Origin: a virus
DNA length: 22,876 nt
Reading direction: 5' to 3' (one strand)
IMG/VR virus record: IMGVR_UViG_3300035670_001301
Coordinates: 1-22,876 of that record
This document shows, piece after piece, positions 1 through 6,173 of this stretch. The notes under the pieces were generated by a model. The model did not search any database, had not been told where the DNA came from, and saw only the letters and a list, made by a program, of their open reading frames with translations. Each line of letters starts with the position of its first letter. The stretch's first letter is position 1. The position numbers were made by a program, and so were the translations under genes.

Positions 1-2
1 AG

Positions 3-1088
3 GGTGTGGGGGCTCTGCTTCCGAGCAAGGAGTTCGCCGCTATCGCCACCTCGCTGATGGCCCTGGGTATGGTGGCTGGCTTCATCGGCCGTGCCATGGG
101 TGGGGATGACGAGGACAAGAACGGCATCAACGACCTGGATCAGATCCCCACGGGCAAGCGTGCCACCTCGATCGTGCTGCTGCCGGGTACCCCGCTGGGT
201 GCACCCATCCCTCTGGCCTACGGCTGGAACGTCTTCTATGCAATGGGCACCTTCATGTCGGACTCCATCTTTGGAGACACCCCGCTGAAGCAAACGGCCA
301 TGAGGGTGACGTCAGCCTTCATCAACTCCTTCTGGCCCACGGGTGCGAAGGACACGGGCAACCCTGTCTATGACACGCTGGGCAACCTGGTCCCCACGGC
401 AATCTCCCCGGTCGTAGACCTGGCCATGAATGAGAACCGCCAGGGTAGCCCGATCTACAAGGACAACAAGTTCGGTGGAGCAGAGGAGTCCCCGGCCTAC
501 CGCAACTTCGACTCGGCTTCCCCGATCTCGACGTTCGTCTTCCAAGGGCTGAATAACCTGACCGGTGGAAACCGCTACGAGCCCGGCATGGTGAGCATCA
601 ACCCGGCATGGGTCGACCACCTGGCCAGCTCCTACCTGCCTGGACCGATCACAGATGTGGGGCGTGCAGCCAACCTGGGTATCCGCGCTGCTATCGGCCG
701 TGACGTAGACAACGTACCTCTACCCCTGGTCGATCGCTTCGGAACCAAGGTGAGCCCACAGTGGGACGCTGGCGCCTTCCGTCGTGCCCAGACCTACGTG
801 GACACGAAGTACAAGGCGGCGATCACTTCCTTTGGCGAGGACCGGGAGAAGTTCCTGAAGAAGGACCCGAACCTGGGATACGCCAAGAACAGCCTGGACC
901 GGATTGATCAGACCCTGCGCACTCTCAGAACCAACCTTCGGGCCGTTGAGCAGAACCCCAACGTACCCTTCTCAGAGAAGGTGGCAACGAGGAACAAGGT
1001 CGTCCAGCTCGAGCGTGCCTACTACCGTCAGGCAGTGGAGCTCGCAACCAAGGCTGGGTTCAAAGACCAGGTTCTTGCGGATAACTGA
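3..1088 (+). CDS. Large virion protein, C-terminal part (LPD38-like), 5' truncated
   Basis: The frame is open to the left edge, so this is the last ~360 residues of a longer protein. It begins with a hydrophobic, Gly/Ala-rich segment (about residues 10-35), followed by a Gly/Pro/Asn-rich region with many short motifs, and ends in a charged, helical tail. This layout matches the C-terminal 'large polyvalent protein-associated domain 38' found at the end of very large internal virion or ejection-type phage proteins; I assign it from memory of the family, not from a search. It would be the last gene of the late operon that starts with terminase and portal at the other end of the window. Its 3' end overlaps the convergent gene at 1060-1422 by 29 bp. 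Confidence 0.6.
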   Translation, partial: GVGALLPSKEFAAIATSLMALGMVAGFIGRAMGGDDEDKNGINDLDQIPTGKRATSIVLLPGTPLGAPIPLAYGWNVFYAMGTFMSDSIFGDTPLKQTAMRVTSAFINSFWPTGAKDTGNPVYDTLGNLVPTAISPVVDLAMNENRQGSPIYKDNKFGGAEESPAYRNFDSASPISTFVFQGLNNLTGGNRYEPGMVSINPAWVDHLASSYLPGPITDVGRAANLGIRAAIGRDVDNVPLPLVDRFGTKVSPQWDAGAFRRAQTYVDTKYKAAITSFGEDREKFLKKDPNLGYAKNSLDRIDQTLRTLRTNLRAVEQNPNVPFSEKVATRNKVVQLERAYYRQAVELATKAGFKDQVLADN

Positions 1089-1422
1089 ACTCGCCCAGCA
1101 TCACCTTGACCTGGGCTAGGGCACGGAGGATCGGCCCTCGATTGAGCATCAACATCGAGGCCGCTTCCACCGGGTCTTCCTCCTCGAGGATCTGATCAAC
1201 TCGCCCCTCTTTCAGGGAGCGCCTGATGTCCTCAAAGAAGCGGATCGGGTTTCCAATCTGATCCCGCTCGAGCTTGCTGTAGTAGGCAACCAGACCGCAC
1301 AGCGAAACATATTCCTGTTGTAGCTGCTCGAGGGTGAGCTGCTTAACTGTGATCTTGGCCAACGCCTCTGCGTCAGCGCCGGCCTCCTTGGCCCGGCCGT
1401 ATACCCGCTCCATCTCTTCCAT
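1060..1422 (-). CDS. Hypothetical protein, 120 aa, charged and helical
   Basis: The ATG at 1422 follows a good ribosome binding site (AAGGAG, 6 nt spacing). The product is mostly acidic and helical, without membrane segments or a recognised motif. It is convergent with the virion protein gene and overlaps its last 29 bp tail to tail. It may share a transcript with the small membrane protein gene just upstream at 1432-1575. I see no terminator between the two converging genes, so transcripts from the late operon may run antisense into it. Function unknown; the gene is supported by the binding site and a clean reading frame. Confidence 0.6.
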   Translation of the reverse strand: MEEMERVYGRAKEAGADAEALAKITVKQLTLEQLQQEYVSLCGLVAYYSKLERDQIGNPIRFFEDIRRSLKEGRVDQILEEEDPVEAASMLMLNRGPILRALAQVKVMLGEFSYPQEPGL

Positions 1423-1431
1423 CGTTTCTCC

Positions 1432-1575
1432 TTATTGAAATGTCTTCCACAACCCAATGTTGGCCAGGCAGTAGCCAAACCACACCACTCCCCCCCACAG
1501 GTTGCCCTTTATCGCCAGATCGAGTCCAATCAAAAAATATATTGCTGTAACAACAAGTATCAGCGGACCACTCAT
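1432..1575 (-). CDS. Small membrane protein, 47 aa
   Basis: From the ATG at 1575 the product starts MSGPLILVVTAIYFLIG and has two hydrophobic segments (about residues 4-20 and 27-44) joined by a short polar turn (DLAIKGN). Two-helix proteins of this size, with a Gly-Asn turn and an aromatic C-terminal helix, are common in phage genomes and have no known function. An in-frame ATG at 1635 would add 20 residues with three cysteines. I prefer 1575 because AGGGG lies upstream of it and the membrane segment begins directly. It ends 9 bp before the ATG of the 120-aa gene, so the two are probably cotranscribed. Confidence 0.55.
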   Translation of the reverse strand: MSGPLILVVTAIYFLIGLDLAIKGNLWGGVVWFGYCLANIGLWKTFQ

Positions 1576-1658
1576 TTTTGAAACCCCTATTAGCGCACAC
1601 CCTATACAGCGTTTACAGTTGTTGATAGTCTCCACCTAGCCAAACAGCAGGGTGAATA

Positions 1659-1862
1659 ATGAGACTCGAAACCCGACGCCTCCGTGCGGACAGCAAGCGC
1701 AGAAGAATCAGGTTGGCCCTCGTAGTTCTTGGCTGGACCCCCAGGGGGAAACCAGTCGCATCCATCCCGGTGCACTCACACAAAGCGCTTGAAGAGCGCA
1801 TCCGGATATGGCGCTACAAGGGCTACAAAATCAGCACGGTCATCGAGTGGGACTTCTACTGA
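1659..1862 (+). CDS. Hypothetical basic protein, 67 aa
   Basis: The ATG at 1659 is preceded by AGGGTGAATA, a modest ribosome binding site. The product has a strongly basic N-terminus (MRLETRRLRADSKRRRIR) and a more hydrophobic, aromatic C-terminus, and no motif I recognise. It is alone on the plus strand between leftward genes and the attachment region, ending about 10 bp before the tandem repeats at 1873. Genes in this position often arrive as cargo, but nothing here shows a function. The composition is plausible for a real protein, though a chance frame cannot be excluded. Confidence 0.4.
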   Translation: MRLETRRLRADSKRRRIRLALVVLGWTPRGKPVASIPVHSHKALEERIRIWRYKGYKISTVIEWDFY

Positions 1863-1872
1863 CCGAACCACG

Positions 1873-1894
1873 TTTGTGCCACATTTGTGCCACA
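1873..1894 (+). repeat. Tandem 11-bp direct repeat, candidate integrase arm site
   Basis: TTTGTGCCACA occurs twice head to tail (1873-1883 and 1884-1894), one helical turn apart. A close copy, TTCGTGCCAAA (9 of 11 matches), lies at 2102-2112, on the other side of the tRNA-like core and inside the 3' end of the integrase gene. Repeats flanking a core in this way are what arm-type integrase sites look like. Binding itself is inferred. A looser pair, ACATAGACCA and ACATAGAACCA, follows directly. Confidence 0.5.
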
Positions 1895-2000
1895 CATAGA
1901 CCAACATAGAACCACACAGCTTGCGCGGCCCCGGCTTTAACATGTTGATTTGCCGAGTGCTGTGTTGCCCTACGGAGCAGTAAAAATGACGGCCCAGCGT

Positions 2001-2045
2001 TTTGTAATCAGAAGGTCGCGGGTTCGATCCCTGCAGCCGGCACCA
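2001..2045 (+). other. attP core: 3' half of tRNA-Thr(TGT)
   Basis: The segment reads as an anticodon loop (TTTGTAA, anticodon TGT), the 3' anticodon stem, a variable loop, a complete T arm (GCGGG, TTCGATC, CCTGC), the 3' acceptor strand and an encoded CCA. The bases before it do not form the 5' half of a tRNA, so this is not a tRNA gene. It ends 22 bp from the integrase stop codon. Many phages carry the 3' end of a tRNA in attP so that integration restores the host gene. Because the fragment is followed by int but not preceded by a tRNA 5' half, it fits attP and neither attL nor attR. Confidence 0.85.
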
Positions 2046-2067
2046 TAAAATCAACCAGTTGCGCCAA

Positions 2068-3129
2068 CTAACCGACCTTCCTCAAACCGCCCTGTGCCGG
2101 ATTCGTGCCAAAGCTCTCCGACACAACTTCTGCTGCCTTGGACAGGTGGTCCACTGAGAGGTTGGCATAGCGCTTCACCATCCTCGCATCCTTCCACCCG
2201 CCGAGCCGCTGGATCTCCTGCTCTGAGACCCCGCTTTCCCCCAGGATGGTAGCCCAGGTGTGCCGCAGATCGTGCCACCGGAAGCCGTCCAGACCTGCCG
2301 CCTTCGTGGCCTTATCCCAGACCTTGGAGGAGACCTCTGAAGCAACCGTCCCGTCGGCCCGGGGGAACACCCACTCATCTGACTTACCCCACTGGCTCCG
2401 AAGAATCTCAACGGCCATGCTGTTGAGGGGCAGGCGCAGGGCCTTGCCGTTCTTCATCACCTGATGGGGTAGCCGAATCATCCGGGCCCCCAGATCCACG
2501 TACTCCCAGCGCAGCTTGAGGACGTTACCCCGCCTCAGTCCCGTGGCCACAGCAAACTTCGCCATGATGCCGTAGGGTTCGGGCAGCACCTCCGCCAACC
2601 GCAACACCTGAGCGGGCTCGAGTGCCATGTCCCGTTCGATCTCCCCTGGCAACATCCGGTACAGGGGAGGCTCCCCTTCCAGCCAGCGGTACTCACGGTA
2701 CACCGCATTCACCACCGCACGCAGGTAGGCAATCTTGCGATTGACATCTGCCACGCTACGCTTACCACCACCACGGAGTTTAGGCCTGGCGAATTCCTGG
2801 TCACGGATCACCTTGATGACATCGGGGTGCAGCTCATCGATGTACGTCAGGTTCCGCAACTTGAAAGCCTCAGTCCACCACTCGGACTGCCACCTGTAGG
2901 TTTCAATCGTCCTGAGGGCTTCGTGTTCCTTCAAGTACCGCTCGGTCGCTTCGGCCCACGACCTCCTTACCCTTACTCCAAGTTTTTGTTTCTGCCATAC
3001 CTGGGAGTGCTTCTCTGCCAGGACTTGCCGGGCTTTGGCTTCGTTGTCGGTGTCGCATGAACCACGAACCCGCTGCCCCCCGATAGAGAAGTCGTACCAC
3101 CAGGTGCTACCCCTGCGAAAGATTCTCAT
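2068..3129 (-). CDS. int: Tyrosine-family integrase
   Basis: Site-specific recombinase of the phage tyrosine family, 353 aa, expected to join attP with a host tRNA-Thr gene. The N-terminus (RRGSTWWYDFSIGGQRVRGS) is the usual arm-binding three-stranded sheet, and a core-binding helical domain follows (about 55-160). Catalytic residues are visible: Arg199 in TGLRRGN, a Lys in the NGKALRLPL strand, His286 and Arg289 in HDLRHTWA, Trp312 in GGWKD and the nucleophile Tyr321 in KRYANLS. I use the ATG at 3129 because AAAGGAG precedes it and the protein family starts there; an in-frame codon at 3171 lies inside the promoter. It has its own promoter and ends next to attP. Confidence 0.95.
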   Translation of the reverse strand: MRIFRRGSTWWYDFSIGGQRVRGSCDTDNEAKARQVLAEKHSQVWQKQKLGVRVRRSWAEATERYLKEHEALRTIETYRWQSEWWTEAFKLRNLTYIDELHPDVIKVIRDQEFARPKLRGGGKRSVADVNRKIAYLRAVVNAVYREYRWLEGEPPLYRMLPGEIERDMALEPAQVLRLAEVLPEPYGIMAKFAVATGLRRGNVLKLRWEYVDLGARMIRLPHQVMKNGKALRLPLNSMAVEILRSQWGKSDEWVFPRADGTVASEVSSKVWDKATKAAGLDGFRWHDLRHTWATILGESGVSEQEIQRLGGWKDARMVKRYANLSVDHLSKAAEVVSESFGTNPAQGGLRKVG

Positions 3130-3156
3130 AACGCTCCTTTCGCCGGAGCCGCGCAA

Positions 3157-3178
3157 AACAACAATAAACAATGTTGTT
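3157..3178. promoter_or_regulatory. 22-bp inverted repeat over the int promoter
   Basis: AACAACA (3157-3163) and TGTTGTT (3172-3178) form a perfect 7-bp inverted repeat with an 8-bp spacer. It covers most of the -10 element and part of the spacer of the int promoter, so a bound protein would block it. It is a candidate operator. The binding protein is unknown; the repressor and the excisionase-like protein are both possible. Confidence 0.5.
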
Positions 3179-3189
3179 GTTCATGTCAA
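3161..3189 (-). promoter_or_regulatory. Sigma70 promoter of int
   Basis: On the minus strand TTGACA (3184-3189) and TATTGT (3161-3166) are separated by exactly 17 bp. The -35 is a perfect consensus. Transcription would start roughly 25 nt upstream of the int start codon at 3129. The promoter lies between int and the preceding leftward gene, so int can be expressed independently of the recombination operon. Confidence 0.65.
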
Positions 3190-3193
3190 CTGC

Positions 3194-3394
3194 TTATGCT
3201 CCGTCGCGCAACATGGCCCAGGTGCGGATCACGCCAGCCGCCATCCGCAGCTCGGTCGCCTTCAAAGCAACGAGGGCTGCATCGGGGTTGGGTCCTGAGG
3301 TGATGGTCTGCAACTCTCTTGCGAGGGCACCGCAGGCGACGACGGATCCAGCAAGGTCAAGTGCGGGTTGTTCGTTAGTTCCGGTAGAAACCAT
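3194..3394 (-). CDS. Hypothetical protein, 66 aa
   Basis: The ATG at 3394 has a good binding site (AGAAAGGAAGA) and the product is a small, Ala-rich, probably helical protein without cysteines or membrane segments. It is the last gene of the leftward operon and ends 5 bp before the -35 of the int promoter. Its first 133 bp overlap the 3' end of the gene at 3262-3618 in another frame. The composition looks like a real protein, but I do not recognise the family. Confidence 0.5.
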   Translation of the reverse strand: MVSTGTNEQPALDLAGSVVACGALARELQTITSGPNPDAALVALKATELRMAAGVIRTWAMLRDGA

Positions 3395-3618
3395 TGGGGT
3401 CTTCCTTTCTGAATGACATGCTCGGCAAACTTGGCGTATGTACGCGCCACGTCATCACCGAGTTGCGCACGCCAAGCCTTGTAGATCTCTTTGCGAGCCT
3501 TCAATGGTAAGCGCAGTACCTGCTCGACATGACACTGTAGTTTGGCTCGGTGATATGCGGCCTGCTCGAACCACGCTACTTCTCTGTCGATGAACGCTTG
3601 GTCATATTTGAAATACAT
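3262..3618 (-). CDS. Hypothetical protein, about 118 aa
   Basis: The reading frame extends upstream to a TTG at 3708, but the ATG at 3618 has a strong site (GGAGGT, GGGGG spacer) and is the likelier start. Residues 1-75 are helical and rich in charged and aromatic residues (for example YDQAFIDREVAWFEQAAYH). The last ~45 residues are Pro/Ser-rich and coincide with the overlap with the 66-aa gene at 3194-3394, which suggests the tail may be there only because no stop codon occurs in that frame. Its start overlaps the zinc-ribbon gene at 3576-3767 by 43 bp. Function unknown. Confidence 0.55.
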   Translation of the reverse strand: MYFKYDQAFIDREVAWFEQAAYHRAKLQCHVEQVLRLPLKARKEIYKAWRAQLGDDVARTYAKFAEHVIQKGRPQWFLPELTNNPHLTLLDPSSPAVPSQESCRPSPQDPTPMQPSLL

Positions 3619-3767
3619 CCCCCGCACCTCCAGCGCTTCACGGTACTTCCTCGAGAGACTTTCCACTGACCAGTGTCGGCCGACCTGTAACTCTGACAAT
3701 GCGAGCAAAATCGTTGGTTGAAATTGGTTTCGAGTACTTTGACTGTGCTTCTGTAACTGTTAGTCAT
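3576..3767 (-). CDS. Small zinc-ribbon protein, 63 aa
   Basis: Two CxxC pairs, Cys21/Cys24 (FCSHCQ) and Cys48/Cys51 (WRCGGC), are separated by a basic strand-rich stretch. This is the layout of a single zinc ribbon, common among small phage proteins that may bind nucleic acid or a protein partner. The start ATG sits in the last codons of the preceding gene (3760-3990), an 8-bp overlap suggesting translational coupling; it has little binding site of its own. The metal site is inferred from the cysteine pattern only. Confidence 0.6.
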   Translation of the reverse strand: MTNSYRSTVKVLETNFNQRFCSHCQSYRSADTGQWKVSRGSTVKRWRCGGCISNMTKRSSTEK

Positions 3768-3990
3768 CCTGCGTTTCTTGGTCGATGGTGACGTACGCAG
3801 AGAGCTGCTGTTTGGTGAGCATCAGTTCAGAGCGCAACTTCATAATCTCTTTGTCCCGCGACTCGAGCTTGTCGATCAGACTCGACGCGGTTCGAATCAG
3901 AAGATGCACCTCATGCTCCAGTGCGTTTTGTTCTTGCAAGACCGCTACTGCCCGGTCCATCTGTGCTGTCAGCCTCTGCATCTGTTCCAT
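3760..3990 (-). CDS. Coiled-coil protein, 76 aa
   Basis: The whole protein is predicted helical with heptad-like spacing of Leu, Ile and Val (HEVHLLIRTASSLIDKLESR), typical of a small coiled coil. No catalytic or metal-binding residues are seen. It starts 3 bp after the stop of the gene at 3994-4227 and overlaps the next gene by 8 bp, so it is in the middle of a coupled operon. It may be an oligomerising adaptor, but that is a guess from structure alone. Confidence 0.6.
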   Translation of the reverse strand: MEQMQRLTAQMDRAVAVLQEQNALEHEVHLLIRTASSLIDKLESRDKEIMKLRSELMLTKQQLSAYVTIDQETQDD

Positions 3991-3993
3991 CGC

Positions 3994-4227
3994 TTACCCC
4001 TTTCTTGTGTCTAATAGAATGTCCTGGGCTACCGTCAACATGCCAACGGCACCAAGGAAGTCACGCGCTGCTACATACAACTCCACATCTCCATCTGAGT
4101 TACAGGTAGAGATCACCACCTCATCGAACTCCCCCTCGTCGTAGCGCTTCTGGAAGTGTTCGATCGTCTCTTTGAGCTGCCGCATGTGCTTGTCATCGGA
4201 GCTCTCAAACTTCACCACCTTGGTCAT
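3994..4227 (-). CDS. Hypothetical protein, 77 aa
   Basis: Small acidic protein with an N-terminal helix (KHMRQLKETIEHFQKRYDEG) and a strand-helix segment (FDEVVISTCNSDGDVELY) followed by a hydrophobic stretch (FLGAVGMLTVAQDILL). The pattern 'small strand pair, Gly-Met-Leu helix' occurs in several short phage proteins of unknown function. The ATG at 4227 shares its last base with the stop codon of the NrdR-like gene upstream, which supports this start and cotranslation. Confidence 0.6.
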   Translation of the reverse strand: MTKVVKFESSDDKHMRQLKETIEHFQKRYDEGEFDEVVISTCNSDGDVELYVAARDFLGAVGMLTVAQDILLDTRKG

Positions 4228-4550
4228 CAGAAGTCCTCCCTTGGAATGTCGACGTACAGGCTCAAGTCTTCACGCTCATCCATGGAGAACTCGAACTCCT
4301 CCACCATGGATCTCACCTCTTCGCGCTTCGCCTTCTTGGGCGTGCTCGCTTTGGGTTTGGGCGTGCTCACTTTGGGCGCCTTCTTTTCCTTCGGTGTCCA
4401 CACCCTCAGGGGCTTGCGAACATCGACGGTCTCAAGCGTTGCGAATCTGTGATGACAAGAAGGGCACTGACGTCGTCGTCGGACTTCCTGTGGCGCCACT
4501 CGCCGTGTGTCCTTGACCTCACACTCGGTACCACACAGCGGGCAATTCAT
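4227..4550 (-). CDS. NrdR-like zinc-ribbon protein, 107 aa
   Basis: The N-terminus has Cys3/Cys6 and Cys29/Cys32 around an Arg-rich stretch, followed by HHRFATLETV. This is very close to the zinc ribbon of NrdR, the ribonucleotide-reductase repressor (CPxC...RRRR.C..C..RF.T.E). The NrdR ATP-cone domain is missing; instead there is a Lys/Pro/Thr-rich linker with short repeats (about residues 55-75) and an acidic tail. It could bind DNA like NrdR or be a general zinc-ribbon adaptor. The start overlaps the stop of the 58-aa gene upstream by 4 bp (ATGA). Confidence 0.65.
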   Translation of the reverse strand: MNCPLCGTECEVKDTRRVAPQEVRRRRQCPSCHHRFATLETVDVRKPLRVWTPKEKKAPKVSTPKPKASTPKKAKREEVRSMVEEFEFSMDEREDLSLYVDIPREDF

Positions 4551-4723
4551 TCATCAGCCCCCTTCTCATCTTCCTGTTCAGGGGTGACGATGTCGTAGAT
4601 CAAAAGCGCGAAGCCCGCCGCCGCTGAGGTCTCGATCCCCGTGGGGTCAACGGTCTCAAAGACCACCAGCAGTGGGTTCTGGTCGTCGCCTGTGTCTTCT
4701 ACTGTGATCTGAATCTTTGCCAT
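4547..4723 (-). CDS. Small acidic protein, 58 aa
   Basis: A short gene between two others. It starts MAKIQITVEDTGDDQNPLLV, contains a hydrophobic strand/helix (AAAGFALLIYDIV) and ends in an acidic tail. A GGGGGCGG stretch precedes the ATG, and its stop codon overlaps the next start (ATGA). Both features support translation. I do not recognise it; the size and acidity recall small phage inhibitors or decoys, but there is no direct evidence for that. Confidence 0.6.
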   Translation of the reverse strand: MAKIQITVEDTGDDQNPLLVVFETVDPTGIETSAAAGFALLIYDIVTPEQEDEKGADE

Positions 4724-4732
4724 GCCCGCCCC

Positions 4733-4978
4733 CTATTGGACTGTGAGTTCTTCTGAAGGCAGGTTCGTGTAGACGTGGTACGCAGTGGAGGCCACGTACT
4801 GCATAGCCTCTCTTGCCTGCGCCTCGTCAAGCCCAGCCGTTTTCATCAGGACTGCCGCCATCGATCCGACCGCAAAGAGCCAGTCCCTGAGCGGGGCTGT
4901 ATGTTCCCCGCCCATGGCTTGCACAAATTGCTCTACGATCTGTGCGACCTGTGGTGGTAGCTCGTTAGGTCTGTCCAT
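4733..4978 (-). CDS. Hypothetical protein, 81 aa
   Basis: Mostly helical, with a hydrophobic central part (LRDWLFAVGSMAAVLMKTAG) that could be one amphipathic or weak membrane helix, and an acidic end. The ATG lies within the last codons of the excisionase-like gene, a 14-bp overlap, so translation is probably coupled. No family recognised. Confidence 0.55.
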   Translation of the reverse strand: MDRPNELPPQVAQIVEQFVQAMGGEHTAPLRDWLFAVGSMAAVLMKTAGLDEAQAREAMQYVASTAYHVYTNLPSEELTVQ

Positions 4979-5159
4979 CTGGCACCCCCTTGTAGCGAGT
5001 GCGCACGTAGGTATCGATGTCTTCCCGTTTGAACCTGTACGAGCGGCCGATCTTTGCGGCGGGCAGGTCTCCTTCTTTTGCGAGCCGGCGCACCGTGTAC
5101 GTGGATAGCCCCACGTACTCAGCCGTCTGCTCTACATTCATCCATGGGCTTTCTGTCAT
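4965..5159 (-). CDS. Excisionase-like helix-turn-helix protein
   Basis: A 64-aa protein with the DNA-binding domain of the MerR-like AlpA/Xis family: MNVEQTAEYVGLSTYTVRRL then DLPAAKIGRSYRFKREDID. The WMNVEQTAEYVGLS helix-turn-helix and the 'IGRSYRFKREDID' wing are the usual hallmarks. In temperate phages such proteins direct excision or act as small regulators. The start at 5159 gives AAGGA good spacing and a 4-bp overlap with the upstream stop. It is separated from int by nine genes, so the link to excision is probable but not proven. Confidence 0.75.
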   Translation of the reverse strand: MTESPWMNVEQTAEYVGLSTYTVRRLAKEGDLPAAKIGRSYRFKREDIDTYVRTRYKGVPDGQT

Positions 5160-5464
5160 TTCCATTCCTTACATTGTTGTTCTATGAACTTCCGTCTCAA
5201 CTCCACCTTCACAGACTCTTGAGCCTCCATGCTTCGCGTTGACGACTGAAGCCAGGCCGGGATCGCGTCGTACCTCAGGATGTACGAGTCCTCCCCGGTG
5301 GCCTCAATCACTGTCGCCAAACTCCCAGTCGGCAGTAGATACCGCCTGCCCACCAGACTGTTTCCACTGATCGCAGAACCCGGAAACGGCGCAGTACTCC
5401 GCGCATCGGCGGTAGACACCAGGCCTTTCCTCAAGAACAGTTCCGTCAGCGATTTCCCCTGCAT
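5156..5464 (-). CDS. Hypothetical protein, about 102 aa, overlapping the nuclease gene
   Basis: The ATG at 5464 has a good site (AAAGGAAAG). The region VGRRYLLPTGSLATVIEATG followed by SYILRYD looks like a small strand-rich domain seen in short phage proteins, and the C-terminus is charged and helical. The first 161 bp overlap the 3' end of the nuclease gene (5304-6173) in another frame, an unusually long overlap. A later start, such as the GTG just before GRRYLLP, would reduce it to about 40 bp, so the true start is uncertain. The stop overlaps the next gene by 4 bp. Function unknown. Confidence 0.5.
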   Translation of the reverse strand: MQGKSLTELFLRKGLVSTADARSTAPFPGSAISGNSLVGRRYLLPTGSLATVIEATGEDSYILRYDAIPAWLQSSTRSMEAQESVKVELRRKFIEQQCKEWK

Positions 5465-6173
5465 CTTCTTTCCTTTCGTAGAGTTTGATTGCCCGCTTGC
5501 CGCCGACTTTCTTGAGGGCCCACTTGGTGCCTGAGTGCCAGCGTTCCTCATCGGTGCAACTGACAGGCTCGCCAGCTTCAGCGGCCTGATGTAGGGCGAC
5601 TCGGTCTTGGATGTACTGGTAGGTCTCCGCCAGATCCCACACCGGGACCTCGACCACGGCAACAGGCACCTTCGGATAGTCCGGCTCGACCTTGGCCTTG
5701 GCGCTCTTCCAGTCCTTGAGGATCGCGACGATCCGAAGCCTGTCCACTTGGTAGCCGTTTTGCACGGCCAGCCAGCGCAGACAATTCAGCTGACGTTCCC
5801 ATTCCACCTTTCCTTTGATTGCCCAAACGCTGGTCACCTTGTAGTCATCGAGGGTGGTGCCATTGAGATCCAGGCGATCGAACTGCCCGGACAACTGCCA
5901 GCCATTCACCTCAGCGTAGAGACGCTCTTCAACCTTGACGTGATCCTCTTCCCCCGCTCGCTCGAGGATGGTGTGCACGGCCTGCCCCAACAGCGACCAG
6001 ATCCGTTCAGACACATCCTCAACCACAGCGTCCGAGTACTGCTTGGTCAGCAATCTCACCTGAGGTGAGTCGATCAACTTGGTTACCGAGATATCACCGC
6101 CGCTTTTGTACGGATCATTCGTTACTGCCCGCACAAGCGCAGATGGTAAGTCATAGACGTTGGTGATATTCAC
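5304..6173 (-). CDS. PD-(D/E)XK nuclease, Cas4/RecB-like with Fe-S cysteines
   Basis: A 289-aa nuclease of the RecB/Cas4 superfamily. Core motifs are in order: GQAVH (residues 63-67), Glu83, GQFDRLD with Asp99, DDYKVT with Asp110 and Lys112, and Gln128. Four cysteines (206, 257, 261, 267) match the Fe-S cluster pattern of Cas4 and AddB-type exonucleases. It begins with GTG and overlaps the previous stop by 4 bp. With the ERF protein and the SSB-like protein upstream it is likely the exonuclease of the phage recombination system, supplying single strands for annealing. Polarity and substrate cannot be read from sequence. Confidence 0.8.
   Translation of the reverse strand: MNITNVYDLPSALVRAVTNDPYKSGGDISVTKLIDSPQVRLLTKQYSDAVVEDVSERIWSLLGQAVHTILERAGEEDHVKVEERLYAEVNGWQLSGQFDRLDLNGTTLDDYKVTSVWAIKGKVEWERQLNCLRWLAVQNGYQVDRLRIVAILKDWKSAKAKVEPDYPKVPVAVVEVPVWDLAETYQYIQDRVALHQAAEAGEPVSCTDEERWHSGTKWALKKVGGKRAIKLYERKEDAGEIADGTVLEERPGVYRRCAEYCAVSGFCDQWKQSGGQAVSTADWEFGDSD

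Noticed and set aside
2001-2045. A complete tRNA gene
   Set aside because: Only the 3' half is present; the preceding bases do not pair to make the D arm, anticodon stem or 5' acceptor strand.
1776-2054. Minus-strand frame of 92 codons across the attachment region
   Set aside because: It is the reverse reading of the tRNA-derived core and its flanks. Frames over tRNA genes often give this WCRLQGSNPRPS-type peptide, which is a known artefact.
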